A DNA stretch of 64,000 bases from Flagellimonas olearia (GTDB taxonomy: Bacteria; Bacteroidota; Bacteroidia; Flavobacteriales; Flavobacteriaceae). A program made the translations under genes and the position numbers. The stretch is taken from positions 868,001 to 932,000 of the forward strand of contig NZ_WELG01000002.1 of assembly GCF_009184425.1 (NCBI RefSeq), read 5' to 3'. Shown here in pieces: positions 26,237 to 35,400 of this stretch (positions are counted from its first letter, which is position 1; every line of letters begins with the position of its first letter). The notes beneath the pieces were generated by a model, which ran no database searches, had not been told where the DNA came from, and saw only the letters and a list, made by a program, of their open reading frames with translations.

Positions 26237-27375
26237 AAAATTCTTCGAAACAATGCCTTGAGAAAAGGCCATGGTTTAGGAGCAGTCACAATCTGCAGTT
26301 CTTCGCCGAGATGGGTGCCATTACCCAAAAACTTTAAGATCAAGGATGCTTTTCGCTTGGCAAACAGCGATTCAAATATAGATCGTCCCAAATGGTTTTC
26401 CCGATGGAGAATGTCCAAGAGAAGTGAGTCATAGAACCCAAACCTGCTCTTTTTGTGGAATGTGGCCAAGGGTTTTTCCTGTTTTAGATGGGTAACCAAA
26501 GCCTTGATTTGTTGACTTGTATTGTAAAACGTAAACCCAGTGCTGGGCTTTGCCCATCCTCCAGCGATACCGATGTGGAAAACCACATTGGAATTATGCT
26601 TGTGAAACGGATAGCACGTCATGGGGATGCTTCCAAATTCTGTTTCTGAGATGGTATAATCAGTACTGTTGTATTTTTCTTGAAGATAATTTTTGAGCGC
26701 TTCTTCGTATTCGTTTTTCTCCAAAAGGTGTTCGGAGAAAAGAGTGTACTCTACCAAGGCTTCGGTGGTTGATGTGGGAAGCACATACATAAAACGGGTA
26801 TTGCCCTTTTGCGGAACGGAAAAATCCATGAATGTGGCTTCATCTGGATTAAAAACAGGTGCTTTGGTCGTAATGAACCATCCCAAAAAGTGTTGTTGCA
26901 ACACCGGGAATTTAGTTTGTTGGGAAACGGAATCCCAATCCGCTATACTGGAAAAAATCGTTTTGCCGGAAAAAGTGTCACCCTTCGTCTGGACCAAAGC
27001 CCCAACTTCATTTTCCTGAATGTGGATGACCTCGCTCTGAATCCATGTGATATTGGGGCAGCTTTTTATTTCAGGGATGTATTTGGAGTAGAAATCCAAC
27101 CCCCGAAGCATTTTGTAGGTGTAAGGGGCTATGGGTGTGGAAAGGCGAAGTTCTTTTCCCGCTACATGGATGGTGTCCCAAGTTTTGCAGACCAAATCGT
27201 CAAAATCGCCTGGCCCTTTTTCCCAAAAACACCAGGTACGGTCGTTTTTATTCTTGGAATCCTTGTCCAGCACCAATATGGATTTTGAAGCAAAGAACGC
27301 ATCTTTCCCAAGGGTATGGGCCAGTAAAATTCCGGCAGCTCCCGCTCCTATGATGATGTAGTCATATTGGGACAT
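26233..27375 (-). CDS. crtY: Lycopene beta-cyclase
   Basis: Flavoprotein that cyclises the ends of lycopene to beta-carotene at the inner membrane. 380 residues with an N-terminal dinucleotide-binding motif (YIIIGAGAAGILLAHTL, residues 5-21). The family motifs DRTWCFWEKG near residue 45 and GGWAKPSTGFTF in the C-terminal half are both present. The last 4 bp overlap the convergent prenyl synthase gene. Presence implies a yellow/orange carotenoid or zeaxanthin pathway whose other genes lie outside the window. Confidence 0.92.
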   Translation of the reverse strand: MSQYDYIIIGAGAAGILLAHTLGKDAFFASKSILVLDKDSKNKNDRTWCFWEKGPGDFDDLVCKTWDTIHVAGKELRLSTPIAPYTYKMLRGLDFYSKYIPEIKSCPNITWIQSEVIHIQENEVGALVQTKGDTFSGKTIFSSIADWDSVSQQTKFPVLQQHFLGWFITTKAPVFNPDEATFMDFSVPQKGNTRFMYVLPTSTTEALVEYTLFSEHLLEKNEYEEALKNYLQEKYNSTDYTISETEFGSIPMTCYPFHKHNSNVVFHIGIAGGWAKPSTGFTFYNTSQQIKALVTHLKQEKPLATFHKKSRFGFYDSLLLDILHRENHLGRSIFESLFAKRKASLILKFLGNGTHLGEELQIVTAPKPWPFLKALFRRIF

Positions 27376-27463
27376 AGTCCCAAAAATACGGAAAGGAAGA
27401 CAGTCGCATGAGAGGATTTTATTTTCTAACCATTAAAAATGGTTTTTAGCGGGGAATCATCTT

Positions 27464-29734
27464 TTAAAAAACCGTATATCTGACCCCAAAGAACCCACGA
27501 ATCCCCTGATTGGGGGCATAGACATAGCTTGGATCAAAAGTTAGGGCATAGGGGTTGTCTGGAGTGGCCACCGCGTTGCCATTGGTGTCAAAGGTCACGT
27601 TTTTGTCAAAAGGATCGTTGGTGCGGGCAATGATGAATGGATTACCCTTGTTCGGGGTCCAGTCCAGTAGGTTTTTGATGCCGCCGTACAGCTCAAAATT
27701 GTTCCACCCCTTATAGGTAAATTGAATATTCTGGATGCTCCAAGTAGGGGAATATTCCTGTCTGGGGTCCAAATCACCCAAAAGGGGCAATCGCATGGGG
27801 CCATATAGGTTTCCGGTATAGTCCACACTTAGATCCAACATTCTAAAAGTATAGGAAAGGTTCCAGGTACCGGTAATGCTCTCGGTAAGGATCTGTTGTT
27901 GGGTAATGCCATTTTCGGTATTGCTCACATCCTGCCAAGTGGCTCCCAACAAGAATTTAATGCCATTGGGAAACACTACGTCCAAATTGGCACTGATTCC
28001 TTTGGAAACCGATTTTCCATCTAGATTATCATAAATAATTTGATTGGGGTTGGAGTCATAATCGGGTAGAATGATGTTTGAAAAATGCGTGTAAAACGCC
28101 GAGGCATCAATACCCACAAAAGTGCCATTGTCACTGTAGATCTTTTTCAAATAGTTGAGGTTGACGTTAACGGAGCGCTCGGGTTTCAGTTCCTCGGCAA
28201 TGATTACTTCCCGTGCCCCGGTCAGTGCGGCATGGTCTTCAGTAAAAAGGTTCACCACACGGAACCCGGTTCCCGCATTGATACGAAAAATGTCATTATC
28301 CGAAATTTTCCATTTGTAGGCCGCACGAGGAGTGAAAATATTGCCGTGCCGCTGGTCGTAATCATAACGTAGTCCGGCCAAGAAGGAGTGTTTTGGAGCA
28401 AGTTTTATCTCATCTTGGGCAAAAACACTTGGAATCCAAATGTTGTCCGCATTGGTAGTTGCCGGAGTATTGTCGTCGTAATAATTGTATCGGACAGCAC
28501 TCCCGAACAAAAGATCATGGTTGCCGGCAGATTTGTCCCAAGTTAGCTGTGCAAAACCGATGCGTTGATCGGCCAAATATTGGGTATCCCCATAAACGGA
28601 ATTCTGGCTATGGTCATTGTAAGATAGCGAGAGCAACATTTTCTCTTGGATAGGCAATTGATATTTCCCCAAAATCTCCCATCGGCGGGTATAGATACTT
28701 TCGCCATAAATTTCATCACCCCCTCGAAATTCTGGGGTCCATTGCATTTCGCCACCCCATCGGTCTTCGTAAAAAAATCGACCCGCGACAGAGAAGATTC
28801 TTGAATCATCCCGTTCAAAATCCCACTTTTGAAAGATGGAAATCCTATCCTGAAGGGTAAGGTCGGTAAAGTTGTCGCCGTTGTTGTCAATGGGCACATC
28901 ATAATTGAAGTAGTTGACCCCAAGGAGCATGTTGGCTTTTTTGCCTACCTCAATTTTACTGCCTACATCCAGATTGTATTCGCCCCACCCGGTCACAAAC
29001 CCATCCACAAAAAATTCTGGGGCGGTGATGGCGTTTTTGGTGATGATGTTGATCAGTCCACCTACCGCTTCGCTACCATAAAGGGAAGAGGCAGGACCCT
29101 TCACAATTTCTATTTGATCGATTAAGGAGTTCGGGATGCCGGTCAGTCCGTAAACAGTTCCCAAACCGCTCACAATGGGCATACCGTCAATCAAAACCAA
29201 CGTGTACGGACCTTCCAATCCATTAATATGGATGTCGCCCGTATTACATACATTACAGTTGATTTGTGGGCGGACCCCGTTTACGTTTTGTAGTGCATCA
29301 AAAATACTGGGTGTAGGGTTTTTTTTCAGGAAAGTGGGGGTATAGACTTCCACCGGAACCGGACTTTCCAACCGACTGACGGGTTTCAGGGTGCCTGTGA
29401 CCACGGTTTCATCCAAGGCTTGCGCCGAAGCTTCCAAAATAATATTTACGGTTTTGGTTTCCCCCTCTTTTACGGTAAGGGTGGTTTGATATGGGATATA
29501 ACCCATGGAAGTGGCCAAAAGCACATAGTCGCCGGGAGCTATATTGGAAAGTTGATACTGCCCGTCCACATCGGTGGAGCCACCTATTTGGGTTCCTTTT
29601 AGTAAGATGTTCACAAAGGGTAGGGGTTCGCCATTTTCAGTAACCTTTCCGGAAATGGAAGCATTTTGTGCAAATAAATGGGCAAAGCATCCAAAGAAAG
29701 CAATGAAGAATATATGGTCAAAGTTAAATTTCAA
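27464..29734 (-). CDS. TonB-dependent outer-membrane receptor (probable metal uptake)
   Basis: 756 residues: signal peptide (1-22), carboxypeptidase-D-like domain (25-100), TonB-box-like DETVVTGT (108-115), plug and 22-strand barrel. In the plug, C160-N-V-C163 precedes GDIHINGLEGPYTLVLIDG and VKGPASSLYGSEAVGG, giving a CxxC pair at the periplasm-facing pore. The start codon is TTG at 29734; no in-frame ATG is near. It diverges from a DtxR/MntR regulator and a ZIP transporter with a palindrome between them, so its ligand is likely an iron, manganese or zinc complex. Confidence 0.88.
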   Translation of the reverse strand: MKFNFDHIFFIAFFGCFAHLFAQNASISGKVTENGEPLPFVNILLKGTQIGGSTDVDGQYQLSNIAPGDYVLLATSMGYIPYQTTLTVKEGETKTVNIILEASAQALDETVVTGTLKPVSRLESPVPVEVYTPTFLKKNPTPSIFDALQNVNGVRPQINCNVCNTGDIHINGLEGPYTLVLIDGMPIVSGLGTVYGLTGIPNSLIDQIEIVKGPASSLYGSEAVGGLINIITKNAITAPEFFVDGFVTGWGEYNLDVGSKIEVGKKANMLLGVNYFNYDVPIDNNGDNFTDLTLQDRISIFQKWDFERDDSRIFSVAGRFFYEDRWGGEMQWTPEFRGGDEIYGESIYTRRWEILGKYQLPIQEKMLLSLSYNDHSQNSVYGDTQYLADQRIGFAQLTWDKSAGNHDLLFGSAVRYNYYDDNTPATTNADNIWIPSVFAQDEIKLAPKHSFLAGLRYDYDQRHGNIFTPRAAYKWKISDNDIFRINAGTGFRVVNLFTEDHAALTGAREVIIAEELKPERSVNVNLNYLKKIYSDNGTFVGIDASAFYTHFSNIILPDYDSNPNQIIYDNLDGKSVSKGISANLDVVFPNGIKFLLGATWQDVSNTENGITQQQILTESITGTWNLSYTFRMLDLSVDYTGNLYGPMRLPLLGDLDPRQEYSPTWSIQNIQFTYKGWNNFELYGGIKNLLDWTPNKGNPFIIARTNDPFDKNVTFDTNGNAVATPDNPYALTFDPSYVYAPNQGIRGFFGVRYTVF

Positions 29735-29750
29735 TGTACTTAAAATTAAA

Positions 29751-29766
29751 TTTAGACAAAACTAAA
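29751..29766. promoter_or_regulatory. Candidate DtxR/MntR operator
   Basis: TTTAG-ACAAAA-CTAAA is a palindrome with 5-bp arms resembling DtxR/IdeR-type boxes (TTAGG...CCTAA). It contains the minus-strand -7 element TAGTTTTG (29764-29757) of the TonB receptor gene, so binding would block receptor transcription. Confidence 0.5.
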
Positions 29767-29790
29767 AATAGGTTTTGATAAATAAAAATG

Positions 29791-29798
29791 TATTTTTG
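29791..29798 (+). promoter_or_regulatory. -7 promoter element of the DtxR-type gene
   Basis: TATTTTTG is a perfect TAnnTTTG match 15 nt before the regulator ATG at 29814. No -33 TTG stands at the ideal distance. Confidence 0.4.
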
Positions 29799-29813
29799 AA
29801 AAAATATTTTTTC

Positions 29814-30470
29814 ATGACCCGTTCCGAGGAGAACTATCTCAAGATCATCTTCCATCTGGGAGGGAGCAATTCCACTCCCATTACCACCAATGCCATTGCC
29901 GAACAGATGGAGACCAAACCCTCATCGGTCACCGATATGGCCAAGAAATTGGCAGAAAAGGGATTGGTGAACTACAAAAAGTACCAAGGGGTGTCCTTAA
30001 CGGATCAGGGGACCAAAACCGCATTGTCCATCATTAGAAAACATCGGCTATGGGAAGTTTTTTTGGTGAAAAAATTGGATTTTTCTTGGGATGAGGTCCA
30101 TGAAGTAGCCGAGCAGCTGGAGCACATCAAAAGCGAAAAACTGATAGACAAAATCGATGAACTGTTGGAGTTTCCAAAGTTTGATCCCCATGGAGATCCC
30201 ATTCCCAGCAAGGATGGTAAGTTCATGGTACGGGATAAACAACTTCTAAGTGAAGTGGCCATCGGCGACAAAGGGGTATGCGTGGGAGTTAAAGACTCTT
30301 CGGCCCCCTTCCTAAAGTTTTTGGATAAGAATAAAATCGCTTTGGGCCATACCATCCAAGTTTTGGAGAAAGAAGATTTTGACCAATCATTGCATATTGC
30401 GATGGAAGGTAGGGAGCTGCGCATTTCACATCAGATCGCATCCAACCTTTATGTTAAAAAGAACGAATAA
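29814..30470 (+). CDS. DtxR/MntR-family metal-dependent repressor
   Basis: 218 residues starting at 29814 (MTRSEENYLKIIFHL); the upstream 13 codons overlap the promoter. Residues 1-70 form the winged helix (TTNAIAEQMETKPSSVTDMAKKLAEKGLVNY). Residues 75-140 form the metal-binding dimer domain, with the ligand-rich HRLWEVFLV, EVAEQLEHIKSEKL and FDPHGDPIP. The C-terminal 70 residues are a FeoA/SH3-like domain. The ZIP transporter starts on its last stop base (TAATG). Metal specificity (Fe or Mn) cannot be told from this alone. Confidence 0.92.
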   Translation: MTRSEENYLKIIFHLGGSNSTPITTNAIAEQMETKPSSVTDMAKKLAEKGLVNYKKYQGVSLTDQGTKTALSIIRKHRLWEVFLVKKLDFSWDEVHEVAEQLEHIKSEKLIDKIDELLEFPKFDPHGDPIPSKDGKFMVRDKQLLSEVAIGDKGVCVGVKDSSAPFLKFLDKNKIALGHTIQVLEKEDFDQSLHIAMEGRELRISHQIASNLYVKKNE

Positions 30471-31291
30471 TGGAACAAGTAATTACCTATTTTGAAACCA
30501 TTGACCCCATTTTGGCGGCTTTGTACGCCACATTGTTCACTTGGGGACTGACCGCCTTGGGAGCAGGTTTGGTTTTCTTTTTTAAAAATGCCAACCGCGC
30601 CGTATTGGATGGGATGCTTGGATTTACCGGTGGGGTAATGGTCGCAGCCAGTTTTTGGAGTTTGTTGGCGCCGGGCATTGAAATGAGCCAAGGCGAAGGT
30701 TTTGTAAAGGTGATTCCCGCTGCCGTTGGGTTTTTACTTGGGGCCGGGTTCATTTTTGGTTTGGATAAGATTTTGCCGCACCTCCATATCAATTTTAAGC
30801 TCAGTGAGGCCGAAGGGGTAAAAACCCCATGGCATAGAACAACCTTGCTCACCTTGGCCATAACCTTGCACAATATTCCTGAAGGCCTCGCCGTGGGCGT
30901 GCTTTTTGGTGGGGTGGCTGCTGGAGTTGATGGTGCTACCATTGGAGGGGCTGTGGCCTTGGCCTTGGGAATCGGGTTACAGAATTTCCCCGAAGGTTTT
31001 GCAGTGGCCATGCCCTTGCGTAGACATGGTCTAAGCCGGAGAAAAAGTTGGATGTACGGACAGGCGTCTGCCATAGTGGAACCCATTGCGGGGGTGTTGG
31101 GGGCTTGGGCCGTTTTGACCTTTGAGCCTATTTTACCCTATGCGCTTTCCTTTGCTGCCGGAGCAATGATCTTTGTGGTGGTCGAGGAGGTTATCCCAGA
31201 GACCCAACAGGATAAATACACCGATATCGCCACAATGGGCTTTATCGGCGGATTTATCATTATGATGACTTTGGATGTTGGGTTGGGTTAA
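30470..31291 (+). CDS. ZIP-family metal transporter (GufA-like)
   Basis: Divalent metal permease of 273 residues with about eight membrane helices. The binuclear site motifs are HNIPEG (134-139) in TM4 and QNFPEG (171-176) in TM5; His to Gln in the second motif is usual in the GufA branch. ATG overlaps the repressor stop, so both are co-translated and the transporter is likely controlled by the DtxR protein. Direction is inward in characterised ZIPs. Confidence 0.9.
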   Translation: MEQVITYFETIDPILAALYATLFTWGLTALGAGLVFFFKNANRAVLDGMLGFTGGVMVAASFWSLLAPGIEMSQGEGFVKVIPAAVGFLLGAGFIFGLDKILPHLHINFKLSEAEGVKTPWHRTTLLTLAITLHNIPEGLAVGVLFGGVAAGVDGATIGGAVALALGIGLQNFPEGFAVAMPLRRHGLSRRKSWMYGQASAIVEPIAGVLGAWAVLTFEPILPYALSFAAGAMIFVVVEEVIPETQQDKYTDIATMGFIGGFIIMMTLDVGLG

Positions 31292-31293
31292 AA

Positions 31294-32427
31294 CTAGTTT
31301 CCAAACAGGTCATAGACCCCCTTCACCAAAAATTGGTCGTTATCGTTGAGCTTTTCTTGGGAAGTTATCTCCACATGGCCTGCATAGCTATCGCCTAAGG
31401 TCACCCCAACACGTTCAAATTGAAGGTCACCCCCTTCTTTGGATATCAACTTTAGGAGATAGGAAGAACCTTCCACGTTAAAAACGGCCTCTTCAGGTAG
31501 GCCCCAGGCTTTGGTGGTGTCGGTCATGATTTTGGCGTCAACGAACATTCCGGGAAGGAAACCACCATCCTCTTTTTTCAAATGCCCATGGACTTTAATG
31601 GTCCGTTGGGCGTCGTCAATGGAGGTTCCTACCAAATATACTTCGGCTCCAAAGGTTTCCTCGGAAGCCTCAGGAATCTTAAATTGGATTTCCTGTCCCT
31701 TTTTTATTTTCAGAATGTCCTTTTCAAAAACAGTCAGCTCCAGATGTACGTGCTCATTGTCCACAATTTCCAGGATTTCCATGGAAGGGGAGACATAACT
31801 TCCCGTTGATACGTGCATTTTGGTGATGCTCCCATCAATGGGGGAATAAATGACCGCTTCAGGAGTGATGATGCGCTGTTCCACATTTTTAGGGGAAATA
31901 TTGAGCATCTGCAATTGCTTTTTAAGCCCTTCGTATTTGGCCAAAAAGGTTTCATAATTGCTCTTGGCTTCCAGATAGTTCTTTTGCGAAGCGATCTTTT
32001 CCTCAAAAAGCGTCTTGTTCCTGTCGTATTCAGCCTTTAGAAAGTCAAGCTGGTTGAACACCTCAAGGTATTCCTGTTGCATTTTTACAAATTCCTGGCT
32101 CTCCAAAGTAACCAAAGGTTGTCTCTTTTTTACCCGGTCACCCACCAACAACGGGGTTCTTTTTACAAAACCGCCCATAAATGAAGTGATTATGGCTTTG
32201 TTCTTGGGCGGGACATCAATCATTCCTGAAGTTTCCACCATATTGGGAAAGGTCTGTTTCTGCATGTTTCCCAAGGCAAACCCACTACTGTTGAACTGCT
32301 CTTGGGTCACAATTACGGTGGGAGTTTCGGTCGATTCTTCGTTGGAAGTCTCAGCGCTTTTTTGATTGCCGCATCCTGCAATCAGCAGGGCTAAAAATGA
32401 GGCATAAATGAAGCTTATATTTTTCAT
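31294..32427 (-). CDS. Heavy-metal efflux adaptor (CzcB/CusB-like lipoprotein)
   Basis: 377 residues; type II signal peptide with lipobox LIAGC (Cys19), then a short acidic linker. The lipoyl half GFVKRTPLLVGDRVKKRQPLVTLES, a coiled-coil hairpin (EYLEVFNQLDFLKAEYDRNKTLFEEKIASQKN) and the second lipoyl half (AVIYSPIDGSITKMHVSTG) follow. Downstream strands such as FLPGMFVDAKI are typical of CzcB-type adaptors. It ends 2 bp from the convergent ZIP gene and follows the CzcA-TolC fusion by 7 bp, completing a tripartite metal exporter. Confidence 0.92.
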   Translation of the reverse strand: MKNISFIYASFLALLIAGCGNQKSAETSNEESTETPTVIVTQEQFNSSGFALGNMQKQTFPNMVETSGMIDVPPKNKAIITSFMGGFVKRTPLLVGDRVKKRQPLVTLESQEFVKMQQEYLEVFNQLDFLKAEYDRNKTLFEEKIASQKNYLEAKSNYETFLAKYEGLKKQLQMLNISPKNVEQRIITPEAVIYSPIDGSITKMHVSTGSYVSPSMEILEIVDNEHVHLELTVFEKDILKIKKGQEIQFKIPEASEETFGAEVYLVGTSIDDAQRTIKVHGHLKKEDGGFLPGMFVDAKIMTDTTKAWGLPEEAVFNVEGSSYLLKLISKEGGDLQFERVGVTLGDSYAGHVEITSQEKLNDNDQFLVKGVYDLFGN

Positions 32428-32434
32428 GGTCTTA

Positions 32435-35400
32435 TTATAATGTTATGGTCAAATAATTAATGGCGAGTACGGTTGTATTGTATTGGTTGAGGACATCCAA
32501 ATGGCTCAATTGGATCTCGTAGGCATTTTCAAGGCTTTGGATGTACTGGAAGAAATCGATTTCCCCGTTCTGAAAATTTCCCATGGCAGCTTTGATGATC
32601 TGTTCCGAAAGTTGCTGCCCTTCATTTTCATAGTACACCAGTTCCTTGGACTGTTGTTCCAATTGATTTAAAAGGCCTTGATAGGTCTGGTTGGCGGCAA
32701 TGGTGACCTGCTGGTTTTCCAATTCCGTAATCTGTGCATTGATCTTGGAAGATTTCAACCTGCTGCTATGCCCAAAGAAAAGAATGGGGATTTTTAGACC
32801 CAATTGGATTCCGTAGAGCGATGTTCCCAGCCCATTGTTGGTGCCTTGGAAATACTCTAGGCTAAGATCGGGGAGTAATCGGTTTCCCTCCAATTGTTTT
32901 TCCGCATTGCTCCTGTTTTGAAGGGATTCCAAAAAGGTGGTTTCCGTTTCCATTAACCCCACTGGGTTGACCACAGTCAGCTTTTCGGGTTTCTCCAACT
33001 TGATGTCCAAGATATCATTACTCTGAACCAAACTGATAATCTCCGTATAGGTGGTTGCCAATTCCTGTTGGATTTTGGAATAGGTATTGGTGATTTGCCG
33101 TAATTTGGCTTGGGCCGTTACCTTTTCCAAATAATTGGTCTCACCCAATTCAAAACGCCTGTTGGCCGCGTGGGAAAACTGGGAGTAGATGCTGTCCAAG
33201 GTTTTGTACAACAGTGCTTTTTGGTGCAAGGTTTGATACTTGTAATACACGGTACTCAACGATTTGAACAGTTCCTTTTTTCGGATTTCAAGCGCTGATT
33301 TCTGAACTTCGTACTGGGCATTTTGGAGTTTGTTTTTGGCTCCATACACGGTCGGAAACTCAAATTGTTGCTGTACTCCAAATACCTTTAAGGGTTCATT
33401 GTTCAGGGCCAGGTTGTTCTCATCATATTGATAATACACCTCGGTCTTGTCAAACTGGAACGCCGTTCCCTTCAGGGCATCTGCCCTGTCTACCTGTAAC
33501 GCATTGGCCTGTATGCCTTTATTGTTTTCCAAGGAAAGTGCCATGAGGTCTTCCAAGCCCAATTGCTCTTGTGAAAATCCAAGAAATGGCAAGGAAAAGG
33601 CTATCAGCAATAAGGTGTTTTTGGACATTTTTTTTCTTTTTCTGGTTTTTCCAAAATGAACATTATGTGAATAAGCATAGAGTACAGGGAGTACCACCAA
33701 AGTCAACAGGGTCGCGGTGACCAACCCTCCAATGACCACAGTGGCAAGGGGACGTTGTACCTCGGCCCCGGCATTGGTGGAAACGGCCATGGGCAAGAAG
33801 CCCAGCGCTGCAGCGGATGCCGTCAACAGTACAGCCCGCAATCGGTCTTTGGTGCCTTGCTTGATCAAATCCTCCATGGAGTCGAAATGTGAACCCTTAA
33901 GCTCTTTAAAATGTTCTATGAGCACAATTCCATTGAGCACTGCAATACCAAAAAGAGCAATAAAGCCAACCCCGGCCGAGATGCTGAACGGCATGTCCCT
34001 TACCCAAAGAAGCAAAACCCCACCTACTGCGGAAAGGGGAATGGCAGTAAACACCAATAAGGCTTCCTTTACCGATTTAAAAGCAAAGTAGAGCATTATA
34101 AAAATGAGCAATAGGGCAATGGGCACGGCAATCAACAATCGGGCCTTGGCATTTTGTAGGTTTTCAAATTGCCCACCATAGGTGATGGTATAGCCTGCAG
34201 GAAGTTTCAGGTGGGCATTTACCAATTCCTGCACATCGTCCACCACGGATTGGAGGTCGCGATTCCGAACATTGATGCCCACCACGATACGTCTTCGGGT
34301 ATCGTCCCTTGAGATTTTTGCAGCTCCTTTTTGGTAGGTAATCTGTGCCAATTCGCTGAGAGGAATTTTTCCTCCAGAGGGGATATCAACATACAAATTC
34401 TTTAAGTTTGAAATGTCTTTTCGGTTTTCAGAATTCAATCGGACTGCAAGATCAAACTGCCGCTCCCCTTCAAAAACACTACCCACTACCTTTCCGGCAA
34501 ATCCCATGGAGACCATTTCATTAAGGTCGGCAATATTAAGGCCATGTCTGGCTACTTTGGCGCGATCATAGGTAACGTTCATTTGCGGAAGGCCTTCTAC
34601 TTTTTCCACCGTGATGTCCGAGGCTCCCTCCACATTTTCAATCAGTTGTCGTACCTCATTGGCTTTTTCAGCGAGAATCTCGAGGTCTTCCCCAAAAATT
34701 TTGATGGCGATGTCTGCCCTGACCCCGGTGATGAGCTCATTGAAACGCATTTCTATAGGTTGGGTGAACTCCACTTCGATACCAGGTAGAACCGAAAGAG
34801 CTTCTTTGAACTTATCGGCCAATTCGTCCTTGGACTCGGCAGAGACCCATTCCGATTTGGGTTTTAGAACAATGATGACATCACTTTCTTCCATGGACAT
34901 AGGGTCCGTAGGTACTTCGGCGGCCCCAATCCGGCTCACCACTTGCTTTACCTCCGGAAAATTCTCCAGAAGGATTTGCTCCATCTTGGTGGTGGTCTCC
35001 ACAGTCTTCGCCAATGAAGTTCCGGTCTTGAGAACGGGTTGGATCACAAAGTCGCCTTCATCCAAGGTAGGCACAAATTCTCCTCCCATGTTGGAAAATA
35101 AAATCGCCGCACCAATAAGCAAGGCTGTCGCGATGGACAATACCAGTTTTTTACTTTCCATGGCCCAATGGATGATCGGCTCATATTTTTTGTTGATCCA
35201 ATGTATTAAGCGGGCCGAAATTCCTTTTTCAGAATTTTTATTGGGCTTTAGAAATAGGGCCGATGCCACCGGCACATAGGTAAAACACAAGATAATGGCA
35301 CCCAGAAGGGCAAAACTGAAGGTCATGGCCATGGGTTTGAACATTTTTCCTTCCACCCCGCTCAAGGACAGTATGGGAATAAAGACAATTAAAATGATAA

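Noticed and set aside
33620-33640. A possible frameshift or sequencing artefact joining czcA and tolC at an A8 tract
   Set aside because: The frame is open and both domains are intact; this fusion is recurrent in Bacteroidota, so I kept it as one gene and raised the tract only as a question.
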